A stretch of 64,000 nucleotides of DNA from CAWBFD01 sp963788115. Lineage in GTDB: Bacteria; Actinomycetota; Thermoleophilia; Solirubrobacterales; 70-9. The notes beneath the pieces were generated by a model. That model did not search any database and was not told where the DNA came from. It was given only the letters and a program-made list of their open reading frames with translations. This document shows, piece by piece, positions 1-9,799 of the stretch; position 1 is the first letter of the stretch, and each line of letters opens with the position of its first letter. The position numbers were made by a program, and so were the translations under genes. The stretch lies in the NCBI GenBank assembly GCA_963788115.1, contig CAWBFD010000003.1:408573-472572 (forward strand), in the 5' to 3' direction.

Positions 1-379
1 GGGTCCAGCGCTCGAACGCGGTCCGCTGGTCCTGGTTCAGGATCCCCTCGCCGTCGGTGTTGAGGAAGGCGACGACGTCGTAGTTGCGCAGGTTGTGGCT
101 GGTGAAGTCGCCGGCGTCCTCGGAGTGGGTGACGTCGAAGTCCTCGGCCGCGGCCATCGTGTCGAAGGCGGCGTGGCCGGCGTTGATCGCGGCGGTGTGG
201 CGGAAGCCGGTGGTGCGGGAGAAGACGAGCACCGAGTAGCGGCCGTCCCCGACTTGGGCGGTCGCGGTCCCGGGGGCCGCGGCGGAGCCACCCAGCGTCG
301 ATGCGAGAACCAGTCCGCCCAGCAGCAGCGCCAGGGCCCAAATGGACCAAGTCCGCCGGTCCCACAACGTCGAAGTCAT
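1..379 (-). CDS. ThuA-domain secreted protein, N-terminal part (cut by window edge)
   Basis: The first 126 codons of a minus-strand gene whose 3' end lies outside the window. The N-terminus has a basic start, a hydrophobic segment rich in Leu and Ala, and an Ala-rich cleavage region, so it is probably exported. The following sequence (YSVLVFSRTTGFRHTAAI) is the start of a ThuA-type glutamine-amidotransferase-like fold. It is almost identical to the N-terminus of the ThuA protein at 14346-15266, with only three base differences in about 384 bases. By analogy it may continue into a sugar-dehydrogenase-like region. Start ATG at 379 is preceded by a GGAG-type site. Confidence 0.75.
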   Translation of the reverse strand, partial: MTSTLWDRRTWSIWALALLLGGLVLASTLGGSAAAPGTATAQVGDGRYSVLVFSRTTGFRHTAAINAGHAAFDTMAAAEDFDVTHSEDAGDFTSHNLRNYDVVAFLNTDGEGILNQDQRTAFERWT

Positions 380-402
380 CCGATCTCCTCCTGAGCCCCT
401 GC

Positions 403-431
403 TTTCGTAATGCGGAAGTACGATTCCGCAG
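403..431. promoter_or_regulatory. Tandem inverted-repeat operator, IclR-like
   Basis: TTTCGTAATGCGGAA at 403-417 is an imperfect palindrome. TGCGGAA (411-417) and TTCCGCA (424-430) also form perfect 7-base inverted arms. A second TTCCGCA starts 21 bases after the first TTTCGTA. The sites lie just downstream of the predicted start point of the ThuA gene, which suits a repressor. Similar tandem sites occur at 15323 and 22842. Confidence 0.5.
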
Positions 432-441
432 TGCACATCGC

Positions 442-470
442 ACCGTAATCCAGGCCGGGGCCCCTGTCAA
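442..470 (-). promoter_or_regulatory. Promoter for the truncated ThuA gene
   Basis: On the minus strand TTGACA (470-465) is followed after exactly 17 bases by TACGGT (447-442). Transcription would start near 435, about 55 bases before the ATG at 379, and run through the operator at 403-431. Confidence 0.5.
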
Positions 471-487
471 GCGTGCTCAGGCGTGAT

Positions 488-2500
488 TCACCGCCCCACG
501 ATCAACCGGGCGACGGCGCGCTTGGTGGCGATCTCCTGGCCGCGGGCGACGAACCGGATCCGGGTCAGCTTCCCGCGGGCGCGGCGAGTGATCCGGAAGC
601 GGAAGGCCTCCCCTTTCCGTCGCCCGGAGGGCAGGCTCGCAACCGCTCGGCAGCGCGGACCGACGATTCTGAGCCGTGCGCGTGGGGCGGCCGCGCAGAC
701 CCTGACCTCACCCGTCGGGCGGGTGCCGGTGCTGGCCACCCGGGCGCGGTACCTGACCCGCTTGCGCTTCTTGCCGACGCGCCGCACGGTCGGAAGCGCG
801 GCGAGGTCGACGGCCGGTTCGCCGACCGGCGGCTCGACGCTCACCGGGACCGAGTCGGAGACCTCGAATTCAAAGTCGGAGACCGTCAGCTCGGCGAGGT
901 ATGACCCCGGGTCCTCGTAGGTGTGGGTCGGGTTCTGCTGATCGGAGGTCGCACCGTCGCCGAAGTCCCAGCTGTAGGCGAGCTCGTCGCCGTCGGCGTC
1001 GGAGGCCTCGGCTGTGAACGACACCTGAAGCGGAGCCTCGCCCGTCAGCGGATCGCCGGCGATCGCGTCGAGTGCCGGCGGCGCGTTCCGATGGCGGATC
1101 GTCACGTCGGCTTCGTCGCTCGTGTGGAAGCCGTCGCTCACGCGAACCTTCAACGAGTACGGTGAAATCCTCCGATCGAGGAGCTCTGGATTCGCGACGC
1201 GGATCTCCCCCGTGCTCGATTCGATCGCGAAGATCTCCGCGCCCGTGCCGCCCGTGATCTGCCAGGTGAACGTCCGGAGATCCAGGCGACCGATCCGCGC
1301 GGCCCAGTCGTCAGCCTCGACCGTTCCGACGGGATCGTCGACGTCGTCGCCGAGCTCGAAGCTTTGCCCCGGCGTGATCACCGGCGCAATCGCGTTGACG
1401 TAGGCGAGGAGCCAGTGCGCCGCGGGCTTGAGCACGCCGGTCGAGAGCACGATCGGCGCGTTCTGGGCGTTCCTCCAGTGGTTCGGCTCCCGCCAGCCCC
1501 AAAGCGTGATCCCTTCGACCGCCGGATGCTCCCAGAAGGTGGGAAAGACCCGGCGATAGTCCGCCAGCTGCACCTCGTCTCCCGGCACTCCGCCTGCCGC
1601 GAGCCCGTCGATGTCGAGCTCGGTGACCTGGATCGGCAAGCCAGTCGCGGCGAGGCGATCGAGGTTCGCCTCATGTACAGCCATGTCGCCACCGGTCGAG
1701 AACGCATGGCCCTGGACCCCGATCGCATCGATCAGATCCTCGCCCTGGAGGATCTCGATGATCTCAAGGTACTCGGTCGTCGCAGCCGTCGAGTTCGTGA
1801 TGCTGAAGTCGTTGATCATCAGCTTGGCGTCGGGCCCGAAGTGCTGCCGCGCCAGGCGGAAGGCGTTGAGGACCCAGTCCCACCCCGTGCCGTCGGTGTC
1901 GTTGTGGCCGCCGAGAGCCTGCAGATAGTCGCCGCTGGGGGGACAGTCGACACCCTGATTCTCCGGATGCTCACAGTCGGGTGGATCGTGCAGGGGTTCG
2001 TTCACCACCTGGATCCAGTCGATGTCGGGATAGCGCGCCGCCACAGCCGCGAACCACTGGTGGATCTCCAAGAGCTGCTCGTCGGGCGCCAGCGACGCCA
2101 TCCACGTCGGCTGCTGGTTGCCCCAGACCAGGACGTGGAAGTTGAGCGGGAAGTCGTTGTCCTTGGCGAAGTTGTAGATCGCGTCGAGATTCTCCCAGCG
2201 CATGGGCGCGGTTCGCGTAAGCCCCGCCGCGCTCCCCCATTTGCCCGCGTTCTCCGGCGTGACCTGGTTGAAGAACTGCGTGAACATCGGATCGGTGAAG
2301 AGGTTCACGCTGCCGAGGAACTTGTCTTCGCCGCTGATCGGGAAATCCCCGGCGGCGGGGGAGGGATGGTCCTGCGCGCTCGCCGGCGGCGGCGCTGTTG
2401 CGCCGGAGCCCCCTCCGGTTGCAGCCAGCGCCAGCGCGCCAAGCAACAGCGCCAGAAGCCAGGCCAGCCAGGGGGTCCGATAACGCGACGTCGACTTCAC
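488..2500 (-). CDS. Secreted GH10 endo-1,4-beta-xylanase with cadherin-like and PKD domains
   Basis: 670 residues, GTG start. A signal peptide (residues 1-42) leads into a glycoside hydrolase family 10 barrel (about 55-370). It shows the GH10 motifs TPEN..KW (81-88), the acid/base Glu168 in VVNEP, and the nucleophile Glu294 in QVTELD, so it should cleave internal xylan beta-1,4 bonds outside the cell. Next come a cadherin-like stretch (about 385-470), a PKD domain with YSWDFGDG and a basic C-terminal domain of the type seen in actinobacterial secreted proteins. The domain order is unusual in putting all accessory modules after the catalytic barrel, with no recognisable carbohydrate-binding module. 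It lies 109 bases upstream of the truncated ThuA gene, which has its own promoter. Confidence 0.9.
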   Translation of the reverse strand: MKSTSRYRTPWLAWLLALLLGALALAATGGGSGATAPPPASAQDHPSPAAGDFPISGEDKFLGSVNLFTDPMFTQFFNQVTPENAGKWGSAAGLTRTAPMRWENLDAIYNFAKDNDFPLNFHVLVWGNQQPTWMASLAPDEQLLEIHQWFAAVAARYPDIDWIQVVNEPLHDPPDCEHPENQGVDCPPSGDYLQALGGHNDTDGTGWDWVLNAFRLARQHFGPDAKLMINDFSITNSTAATTEYLEIIEILQGEDLIDAIGVQGHAFSTGGDMAVHEANLDRLAATGLPIQVTELDIDGLAAGGVPGDEVQLADYRRVFPTFWEHPAVEGITLWGWREPNHWRNAQNAPIVLSTGVLKPAAHWLLAYVNAIAPVITPGQSFELGDDVDDPVGTVEADDWAARIGRLDLRTFTWQITGGTGAEIFAIESSTGEIRVANPELLDRRISPYSLKVRVSDGFHTSDEADVTIRHRNAPPALDAIAGDPLTGEAPLQVSFTAEASDADGDELAYSWDFGDGATSDQQNPTHTYEDPGSYLAELTVSDFEFEVSDSVPVSVEPPVGEPAVDLAALPTVRRVGKKRKRVRYRARVASTGTRPTGEVRVCAAAPRARLRIVGPRCRAVASLPSGRRKGEAFRFRITRRARGKLTRIRFVARGQEIATKRAVARLIVGR

Positions 2501-2880
2501 CCCGTGTCCTCGTACTGGACCGTCCCCACCGAGACCTGCGCCTGTCCGATCATGGCCATCGGATTGATGTTGTCAGCACCGCGGCCCAACCTGCTTCGTG
2601 GACGAATACTCCCCGTCGAGCTGCGCAGGATCGACCACATGGAAGCATCGACTGCAATCAGCCTCGTGCTCGTGGCCAGCGCGCCGCTCGGTGGATGGGA
2701 GCCGCACATCGGCCATGCCTTACGTCCGAACATGAGGTCGAGCTTCGAGAAGCCGAAGCCGAAGGAGTCGTTTCGGTCGATCAGGGTCACGCGCACCTCG
2801 TCGGCGAGCGACTCCGAGAGCCTGAACGCGAGCTCCAGGCCGGCGAACCCGGCGCCGAGAATGAGGACGTGCTTCTGCAC
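2497..2880 (-). pseudogene. Remnant of an NAD(P)/FAD-dependent oxidoreductase
   Basis: From a GTG at 2880 the first ~54 residues are a clear dinucleotide-binding N-terminus (HVLILGAGFAGLELAFRL, then an acidic end to beta-2 and FGFGFSKLDLMFGRK), like sulfide:quinone-reductase-type flavoproteins of about 370-400 residues. After about position 2718 the similarity stops and the rest is unrelated, low-quality sequence to a stop at 2497. The gene is therefore a 5' fragment, probably left by a deletion next to the xylanase gene. The 240 bases between it and the hairpin at 3122 show no convincing gene. Confidence 0.65.
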
Positions 2881-3121
2881 CGAACCGCGACGACAGCCGC
2901 CCCAACTCAAGGGCGCAGATGCCGGCGCATGAACTCGAGCTGGTGTGGGCCGGAGCCGCTCGACGTTGACGCCGGCTGCTGCCTTCGCGTGTGAACGCGG
3001 CACTCTCGCCGAGACTCGGTCGGCTCCTGCTGTGGCCCATAGGGAGCCTCCGACTGGACTTCTACCTCGCTCGGGGCGTTTGCGGGAGTGACGCCGCCCT
3101 GGCCATGTGCGACCGCGAGAC

Positions 3122-3154
3122 TGAGGTTCACCCCGTATATGGGGATGAACCTCA
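3122..3154. terminator. Hairpin terminator after the ABC/Tm-1 operon
   Basis: TGAGGTTCA (3122-3130) pairs perfectly with TGAACCTCA (3146-3154), extended by CCCC/GGGG with one bulged A and a 6-base loop. It begins 12 bases past the stop of the last operon gene (3166). There is no strong T run, so it could act as a processing or stability hairpin as well. Confidence 0.6.
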
Positions 3155-3165
3155 ATCTCGGACGC

Positions 3166-3991
3166 TCAGCTCGGTGCGAGCGCCTTGAACCGGCGCATGT
3201 TCTCGACCATCGCCGTCTCCGTCGGCAGCCGCTCCATGCTCGAGGCGCCGAAGAAGCCGACCACGCCCGAGGTCCGCTCGAGCACGTAGGCGGCGTCCTC
3301 GGGCTCGGCGATCGGGCCGCCGTGACAGAGGACGATGACGTCGGGGTTGACCGCCACGGCCGCATCGCGCATTGCCTGGATCCGCTCGACGCAGTCGTCG
3401 AGCGTGAGTGCCGTCTCGGCCCCGATCATGCCCTTCGTGGTCAGTCCCATGTGGGGGACCAGCACATCCGCGCCGGCACCGGGTCATCGCCTCGGCGGAG
3501 TCCGCGTCGAACACGTAGGGGGCGGTCAGGAGGCCCAGCTCCCCGGCGGCGCCGATCATCTCCACCTCGAGCGCATAGCCCATCCCGGTCTCCTCGAGGT
3601 TGGCGCGGAAGGTGCCGTCGATGAGTCCGACAGTGGGGAAGTTCTGGACCCCGGCGAAGCCCGCGTCGGCGACCTCGCGCAGGAAGTTCGGCATCAGCCG
3701 GAACGGGTCGGTGCCGCAGACGCCGGCCAGCACCGGGGTGTCCTCGACGATCGGCAGCACCTCCCCCGCCATCTCCATCACGATCGCGTTCGCGTCGCCG
3801 TAGGACAGGAGCCCGGCCAGGGATCCCCGCCCCGCCATCCGGTAGCGCCCCGAGTTGTAGATGATGATCAGGTCGCTGCCGCCCTGCTCCGCGCACTTGG
3901 CCGAGAGCCCGGTGCCCGCCCCGGCGCCGATGATCACGCCGCCCCCATCGAGCGTGGCCCGCAGCTTCGCTCGCGCCTCCTCGCCGGTCAT
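3166..3991 (-). pseudogene. PEP-hydrolase-type TIM-barrel protein, frameshifted
   Basis: The reading frame from ATG 3991 (overlapping the Tm-1-like stop as ATGA) encodes a TIM barrel of the phosphoenolpyruvate-hydrolase-like family: GVIIGAGAGTGLSAKCAEQGGSD, then IIIYNSGRYRMAGRGSL and PVLAGVCGTDPF. At 3478 an extra A (plus strand) breaks the frame after AEAMTR. Removing it restores AGADVLVPHMGLTTKG and runs on to the stop at 3166, giving about 274 residues, the normal family size. The stop-free continuation in the second frame argues for a very recent mutation or a sequencing error. In plant Tm-1 proteins this domain is fused behind the domain encoded by the preceding gene, so the two probably work together. 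The reaction is not established. Confidence 0.8.
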
Positions 3992-5220
3992 GAGGCCTGC
4001 TTCCCGCCGTCCTCCTGCATGTACTCGTCCAGCTTCTCGACCATCGCCGCGGCGAACTCCGGATCGTTGATGTGCAGGTCGAGCTCGTGGAGCTCGACGT
4101 TTCCGTCGAGTCCGGAGCGCAGCGCGCCGAAGAGCGCGGCGTCCGCTTCCGGATCCCAGAACGGGCCACCCTCGGCATCGATCATCGACACCCCCCGCAG
4201 GGGGACGAACAGCGCCACCGGGCCCGTCGCGGCCGAGAGCTTGGCGGCGATCCGCTGCCCCAGCTCCGCGCACTCCTCCGGCGTGGTCCGCATCAGCGTC
4301 ACCACCGGGTTGTGGACGTAGAGGTTCCGGTCCTCGAACTGTTCCGGGACGGTGTCGCGGGCGCCGAAGTTGACCATGTCGAGAGCGCCCAGCGAGACCA
4401 CCTGCGGCAACCCCAGCCGGCCCGCCATCTCGAGCCGATCCGGCCCCGCCGAGAGCACGCCGCCGACCAGATCGTCGCAGAGCTCGGTCGTGGTCGCGTC
4501 GAGCACGCCTCGGACGAAGCCGGACTCCATCAGGCCCTCCATCGCCTGCCCGCCGACCCCGGTGGCGTGGAACACGACCGGCTCATAGCCGCGCCGGTCG
4601 AGATCCTCGCGAGCCGCGGTCACGCAGGGGGTGGTCACCCCGAACATCGTCAGGCCCACGAGCGGCCGCTCCTCCGCGAGCCGGACCGGTGGGGCCTTGA
4701 CCATCCCGGCCATCGCCGCCGCCGCGTTCGCCAGCACCCGGGCGGAGATCGAGTTGACGCCCGCGACGTCGGCCACCGAGGCCATCATGGTCACATCCCG
4801 CGAGCCCACGTAGTCGCGGGTGTCCCCGGCGGCCATCGTCGAGACCATCAGCTTCGGAACCCCCACCGGCAGCGCCTGCATCGCGCGCGTCGCGATCGCC
4901 GTGTTGCCGGACCCGCCCGCGGCAAGCACCCCGTCGATCCGCCCCTCGTCGTGCAACCGCTGGGCGAGGACGGCGGCGGCGGCGGCCATCGCGGTGACCG
5001 CGGCCCCTCGGTCGCGGGCCTCGGCGAGCGCGGCGAGGTCGGCCCCGGTTCCGGCGGCAACCTCCTCGCGCGAGATGTCCGGCTCGGCAAGTGGCGGATC
5101 GAGGGTGCCGACGTCCGCGAGCACCACCTCCACCCCGGCGTCGCGCAGGCGGTCGCGCAGATAGGCGTACTCCTCGCCCTTGGTGTCGAGCGTGCCGATG
5201 AGAAGGACGCTGGGGCTCAC
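3988..5220 (-). CDS. Tm-1-like ATP-binding domain protein (UPF0261)
   Basis: 410 residues from GTG 5220, which overlaps the cupin stop (GTGA). The protein starts SVLLIGTLDTKGEEYAYLRDRL, the hallmark of the UPF0261/Tm-1 N-terminal family, and continues through AAGGSGNTAIATRAMQALPVGVPKLMVSTMA and GVTTPCVTAAREDLDRRGYEPVVFHATGVGG. The tomato Tm-1 homologue binds ATP and a viral replication protein; the bacterial role is unknown. It is translationally coupled to the cupin before it and the TIM barrel after it, within an operon that begins with an ABC importer. An enzymatic role in using the imported compound is therefore plausible but unproven. Confidence 0.88.
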   Translation of the reverse strand: MSPSVLLIGTLDTKGEEYAYLRDRLRDAGVEVVLADVGTLDPPLAEPDISREEVAAGTGADLAALAEARDRGAAVTAMAAAAAVLAQRLHDEGRIDGVLAAGGSGNTAIATRAMQALPVGVPKLMVSTMAAGDTRDYVGSRDVTMMASVADVAGVNSISARVLANAAAAMAGMVKAPPVRLAEERPLVGLTMFGVTTPCVTAAREDLDRRGYEPVVFHATGVGGQAMEGLMESGFVRGVLDATTTELCDDLVGGVLSAGPDRLEMAGRLGLPQVVSLGALDMVNFGARDTVPEQFEDRNLYVHNPVVTLMRTTPEECAELGQRIAAKLSAATGPVALFVPLRGVSMIDAEGGPFWDPEADAALFGALRSGLDGNVELHELDLHINDPEFAAAMVEKLDEYMQEDGGKQAS

Positions 5221-5637
5221 GTGCCGGAGGCCTGGAGCGACCAATCCGGACCGTCGCCCTCGCGGAAGTCCGGCAGGTCCCGCAGGACCCGCTCCGCGCC
5301 ACCCGGGCTGTAGAGCGCCAGCAGCCGCATGGTCTGCCAGCCCCTGTTGACGGTGGCGTGGAACATCGCCCTGCGGCACATAGATCACGTCACCGGCCTT
5401 CACCCGAAACCAGTTCTCGCCGCCGTCGTCGAGCATCTGATCGCCCTCGCCGGAGAGCACGTAGAGGATCTCCTCCGCGTCGGGGTGGTTGTGGCGCACG
5501 TGTCCCTTGCCCGGGAGCAGAACCACCTCCCCGAAGGTGATGCCCGCCCCCGGCGTGTCGTCGGGGGTGACGAACCACTTGATCACGCCCCAGTCCATCG
5601 ACTGGATCGGTTTCGCCTGCTGGTCGATCGCCTCCAT
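5217..5637 (-). pseudogene. Cupin-domain protein, frameshifted
   Basis: From ATG 5637 the sequence reads MEAIDQQAKPI, then a cupin core: GEVVLLPGKGHVRHNHPDAEE (metal-binding His/Glu set) and ILYVLSGEGDQMLDDG, ending DVIYVPQGD. Near 5372-5376 the frame changes. The second frame continues the expected cupin (MFHATVNRGWQTMRLLALYSP) to a TGA at 5217. The intact product would be about 140 residues, a normal small single-domain cupin. The indel is a loss of two bases or gain of one inside a GC run. It lies 25 bases after livF and overlaps the Tm-1-like gene. Confidence 0.75.
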
Positions 5638-5662
5638 CGTCCTCCTCGTCGTGGTTCCGGGA

Positions 5663-6380
<718 letters not shown>

Positions 6381-6388
<8 letters not shown>

Positions 6389-7190
6389 CGCCCTCGCTCC
6401 CATCCGTGCCCTCCTCGGTGTAGCGGCTTCCGAGGTAGAGCTCGTGCACCGCCTGGTTGGCGCGGATGTCCGCGGGGGTGCCCTCAGCGATCACCTGACC
6501 GTCGTGCATCATCGTCACCCACTCCGCCACGCGGAGGGCGACGTCCATGTCGTGCTCGATCAGGATCAGGGTGATCCCGGGATCGAGCCGCTCGAGCAGC
6601 TCCGTGACCCGGTGGCGCTCCGCCCGCGAGAGCCCGGCGGCCGGCTCGTCGAGCAGCATCAGCTTCGGGTCCGCTGCCCGCGCCATCGCCACCTCGAGCT
6701 GGCGCTGCTCGCCGTGGGAGAGGTCGGACACCGTGCGGTCGAGCGCATGCTCGAGGCCCATGGACCTGGCGACCTCCCGCGCCTCGCTGCGCATCTGGCC
6801 GTCGCGACCGGATCGCACCGGCCGCAGGTGGCCATGACGCGCCCCGAGCACCGCCAGGTAGACGTTGTCCTCGACCGTGAGCCCCTGGAGCAGCCGCGAG
6901 GTCTGGAACGTCCGCGAGACCCCGATCCTCGGCCGCATGCGGGCCGGCTCGACGGTGACGTCTCGCCCGAAGAGCTCGACCGTCCCCGCGGTCGGGGGGA
7001 TCTCCCCCGAGATCAGGTTGAACAGCGTGGTCTTCCCGGCCCCGTTGGGGCCGAGAATCGCGCGCCGCTCGCCCGCGCGGACCTCCAAGTCCACTTCGCG
7101 AACCGCGTCGACGCCACCGAAGCGCCGGCCGATCCCCCGCAAGCGGAGGATCGGCTCGGCGCTTTCAGTGCGTTCGGCGGCGTTCGCCAC
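6381..7190 (-). CDS. livG: Branched-chain-type ABC transporter ATPase LivG
   Basis: 269 residues. Walker A is GPNGAGKTT, the signature LSHGEQRQ, Walker B LMLLDEPAAGL, and the switch region LIEHDMDVAL. The stretch RTFQTSRLLQGLTVEDNV is typical of LivG. It is the longer ATPase of a HAAT importer and forms a heterodimer with LivF. It starts 10 bases after the binding-protein gene and overlaps livF by 8 bases, so the two ATPases are translationally coupled. Confidence 0.93.
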
Positions 7191-7200
7191 CGGAGTTGGG

Positions 7201-8625
7201 TCAGCCGCCGCCGCCGAAGTTCACCTCCTCGGCCTTGCCGGCCCACGGCAGGTCCGCCTCCTCACACTTCGGGTTCTCGCGGTCGGGCGGTGGCGTGTTC
7301 TCGGTGAAGATGCCACCGAACGACTGCTCGACGTCCGGGATGCGGAGGATCGTCTGGACCGTGGGAGGCTCGTTCCCCTGGCCCGCGACGACCCGCTTGA
7401 CGTAGTTGTCGGAGATCGCCTGGCGGTTCTCGTCCAGCCGGATGTGTCCGTAGGCCGCGTCGAGCTCCACCTCGGACAGGGCGTCCCAGAACGCCTGGAG
7501 GTCGGAGATGTCGCCATCCACCGCCTCCAGGCCCGCGATCAGGCCCTCCATCGCCGTGTAGTAGTTGTAGACGAACACGCTCGGCGCGAAATCGACGATA
7601 TCCGGGTACGCGGCTTCGATCTGTTCCACGTACTTCACCGCCTGCGGCTCGGTCGAGTCGCCGGCGGTCTCGCCGGAGGTGATCACGCCGACGAAGCTGT
7701 CGCCGACCTCCTCGAGCACGAGCGGGTCGTCGACGAACAGGTTGCCGATCATCTTCTCGGGATCGACCGGCCCGACCTGCTGCTCGTACTGGTTGATGAA
7801 CTTGATCAACCCCGAGCCGCCGATGCCGACGTACAGGCCGTCGACGTCGTCGGGGATCTGGGCGATGAACGACGAGTAGTCGGTCTCGCCGAGCGGCGGC
7901 CAGATCCGGTCGGTGACCTCGCCACCGACCGCGCAGAAGTCGGCGATGAAACCGCCGACCGACGTGTACGGGAACGAGTAGTCGTCGCCGATCGTCGCCG
8001 CCGTGCGCCAGCCGAGCTCGTTGTAGGCGTAGTCGCCCACCCCGGCCGACCACTGGGCACCGTCCGTGTGGAAGCGGAAGAAGTTCGGCGCCTGCACCTT
8101 GAGGGTCGTGTCCTGCGCCCCGGAGGTTCCGTTGATGAACGTCTTGTCCTGGTTCTCCTTGGCGTAGTTCGCGACCGCGATGCCCTCGTCGCCCGAGAGC
8201 GGGCCGATGAGGATGTCCGCGTCCTCCTGCTCCATCAGCCGGCGGGTCTCCCTGATCGCGGCCTCCGCGGTGTCGTCCGCGCAGCCGTAGCCGACGATCT
8301 CGATCGGCCTACCAGCGATCTCGGCGCCCTCGATCCCGGCGCTGGGCTTGTCCGGGTTCTTGGCCGTGGCGCCGCGTTCGATCAGCGGCACCTGCGCACC
8401 GGCGATGTCCGGCTCGTAGAAGGCGCCGAACGCGCCCTCGCAGTCGGACAGGATGCCGAGCGTGATCGCCTCGCCCGAGGGCTCGGCGCCCCCGTCACCG
8501 CCGTCGCCGCCGTCGTCATCGTCGTCGCCGCCGCAGCCGGCGACGACCAACGCCGCGATCGCGGCCAGGGCACCCACCAGCAGCAGGCGCCTCCAGGCCG
8601 GTCGTCCGTCGCTGAGTCTCCTCAT
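7201..8625 (-). CDS. Branched-chain-type ABC transporter substrate-binding lipoprotein
   Basis: 474 residues from ATG 8625 with a strong site (GAGGAAGGA). A signal peptide ends in the lipobox VVAGC, followed by an acidic Asp/Gly linker, so the mature protein is lipid-anchored outside the membrane. The body is a periplasmic-binding type I fold (LGILSDCEGAFGAFYEPDIAGAQV, then NGTSGAQDTT and IGDDYSFPYTSVGGF), the LivK-like family 6 layout. Binding-pocket residues cannot be matched to a known ligand by eye. Encoded between the permease and ATPase genes of the same operon. Confidence 0.92.
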   Translation of the reverse strand: MRRLSDGRPAWRRLLLVGALAAIAALVVAGCGGDDDDDGGDGGDGGAEPSGEAITLGILSDCEGAFGAFYEPDIAGAQVPLIERGATAKNPDKPSAGIEGAEIAGRPIEIVGYGCADDTAEAAIRETRRLMEQEDADILIGPLSGDEGIAVANYAKENQDKTFINGTSGAQDTTLKVQAPNFFRFHTDGAQWSAGVGDYAYNELGWRTAATIGDDYSFPYTSVGGFIADFCAVGGEVTDRIWPPLGETDYSSFIAQIPDDVDGLYVGIGGSGLIKFINQYEQQVGPVDPEKMIGNLFVDDPLVLEEVGDSFVGVITSGETAGDSTEPQAVKYVEQIEAAYPDIVDFAPSVFVYNYYTAMEGLIAGLEAVDGDISDLQAFWDALSEVELDAAYGHIRLDENRQAISDNYVKRVVAGQGNEPPTVQTILRIPDVEQSFGGIFTENTPPPDRENPKCEEADLPWAGKAEEVNFGGGG

Positions 8626-8683
8626 TCCTTCCTCTCCTCGCTTCCGGTTGTTTGAGTTACACGAATTGTTGAAGGTCTCTCGT

Positions 8684-9799
8684 TCATGGCATGCCGGGTC
8701 GATCGGCCGCCGGTTGCGATCCCCGGTCGACCGCTTCGCCGGTCGCCGGGGCCGGCTCCGCATCGGGACCGGCCCCCGCCGGACCCCCACGCATCGCCTT
8801 GATTCGATCCCTCGCCTGCTCCCAGATGCCGACCAGGCCTCCGGGCGAAACGAGGATGATCACCAGGAAGATCAGCCCGATCAGGGTCGTGAAGCGCTCC
8901 GGGCCCAGGGTCACGCCCACGTTCGGCAGCCAGTCCCTGGCGTAGTTCTCGAGCAGGACGAAGGCGAGCGCCCCGACCCACGCCCCCTCGAGCCGGTAGA
9001 GGCCGCCGATCACCGCCACGATCAGGACGTCGATGGTCGCCCCCAGGGTCACCGAGCCCGGATCGATGCGGCGGTTGTACCAGACCGAGAGGACCCCGGC
9101 GGCGCCTGCGATCAGGGCCCCGAGCCCGAACGCCAAGGTCCGGTGCAGGGTGACGTGGTAGCCGAGGGCCCGCATCCTGGTCGGGTCGTCGCGGATCCCC
9201 TGGAGCGCGAGCCCGAACGGGGCGCGCGCCAGGTAGAGCACGACCACGAAGGCAATCACCGAAGCCCCCAGGCTGACGTAGTAGAGCGGTCGTCCATCAT
9301 CCCCCGGATCACCGAGCAGGGCGGGCAGCTCGACGTTGTTCACGCCACCGAAGCCGGAGAGCTGGGTGACCTGGCCGAAGAAGTAGTAGACCATCACGCC
9401 GAACGCGAGGGTGATCATCAGGAAGTAGATCCCCTCGCTGCGCGCGGCGATCACGCCGAAGATGAGCCCGACGACCACGGCGAGCGCAAGTCCACCGAGG
9501 ACGCCGAGCCAGGGGCTCCATGACGCAGCCAGCCCGCCGTCAGCCGCGACCAGGTTGGCCATCATGAACCCGCCGACGCCGTACAGAGCGGTCTGCGCCA
9601 GCGAGACCATCCCGCCGTAGCTGGCGAGGAAGATGAGGCTCGCGGCGACCAGCCCCAACCAGAACACCCGGGTCATCAGGACCTCGAGGAAGTACGACTC
9701 CGGGAAGAGCAGGGGCGCCAGCACCAGCACCGCGAGCACCGCGGCCACACCCGCCCAGGCAAGAGGCGTCATGCGTCCTCTGGGCTTCGCGGTGATCAC
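8684..9799 (-). CDS. livM: Branched-chain-type ABC permease LivM
   Basis: About 371 residues if translation starts at GTG 9799, overlapping the livH stop as GTGA; an internal ATG at 9772 is the alternative. The protein has about ten hydrophobic segments and the LivM signature block GIRDDPTRMRALGYHVTLHRTLAF, then WVGALAFVLLENYARDW near the end. The C-terminal 40 residues are a hydrophilic Pro/Gly/Ala tail. It forms the transmembrane channel with LivH. Confidence 0.92.
   Translation of the reverse strand: MITAKPRGRMTPLAWAGVAAVLAVLVLAPLLFPESYFLEVLMTRVFWLGLVAASLIFLASYGGMVSLAQTALYGVGGFMMANLVAADGGLAASWSPWLGVLGGLALAVVVGLIFGVIAARSEGIYFLMITLAFGVMVYYFFGQVTQLSGFGGVNNVELPALLGDPGDDGRPLYYVSLGASVIAFVVVLYLARAPFGLALQGIRDDPTRMRALGYHVTLHRTLAFGLGALIAGAAGVLSVWYNRRIDPGSVTLGATIDVLIVAVIGGLYRLEGAWVGALAFVLLENYARDWLPNVGVTLGPERFTTLIGLIFLVIILVSPGGLVGIWEQARDRIKAMRGGPAGAGPDAEPAPATGEAVDRGSQPAADRPGMP

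Noticed and set aside
2398..2994. Long plus-strand frames across the xylanase 5' end and flavoprotein remnant
   Set aside because: They are Arg/Pro/Ala-rich shadows of minus-strand sequence with no family motifs.
7201..8790. Longer start for the binding lipoprotein at 8790
   Set aside because: The signal peptide with lipobox begins at ATG 8625, which has a strong ribosome site; upstream residues are charged and unlike a secretion signal.
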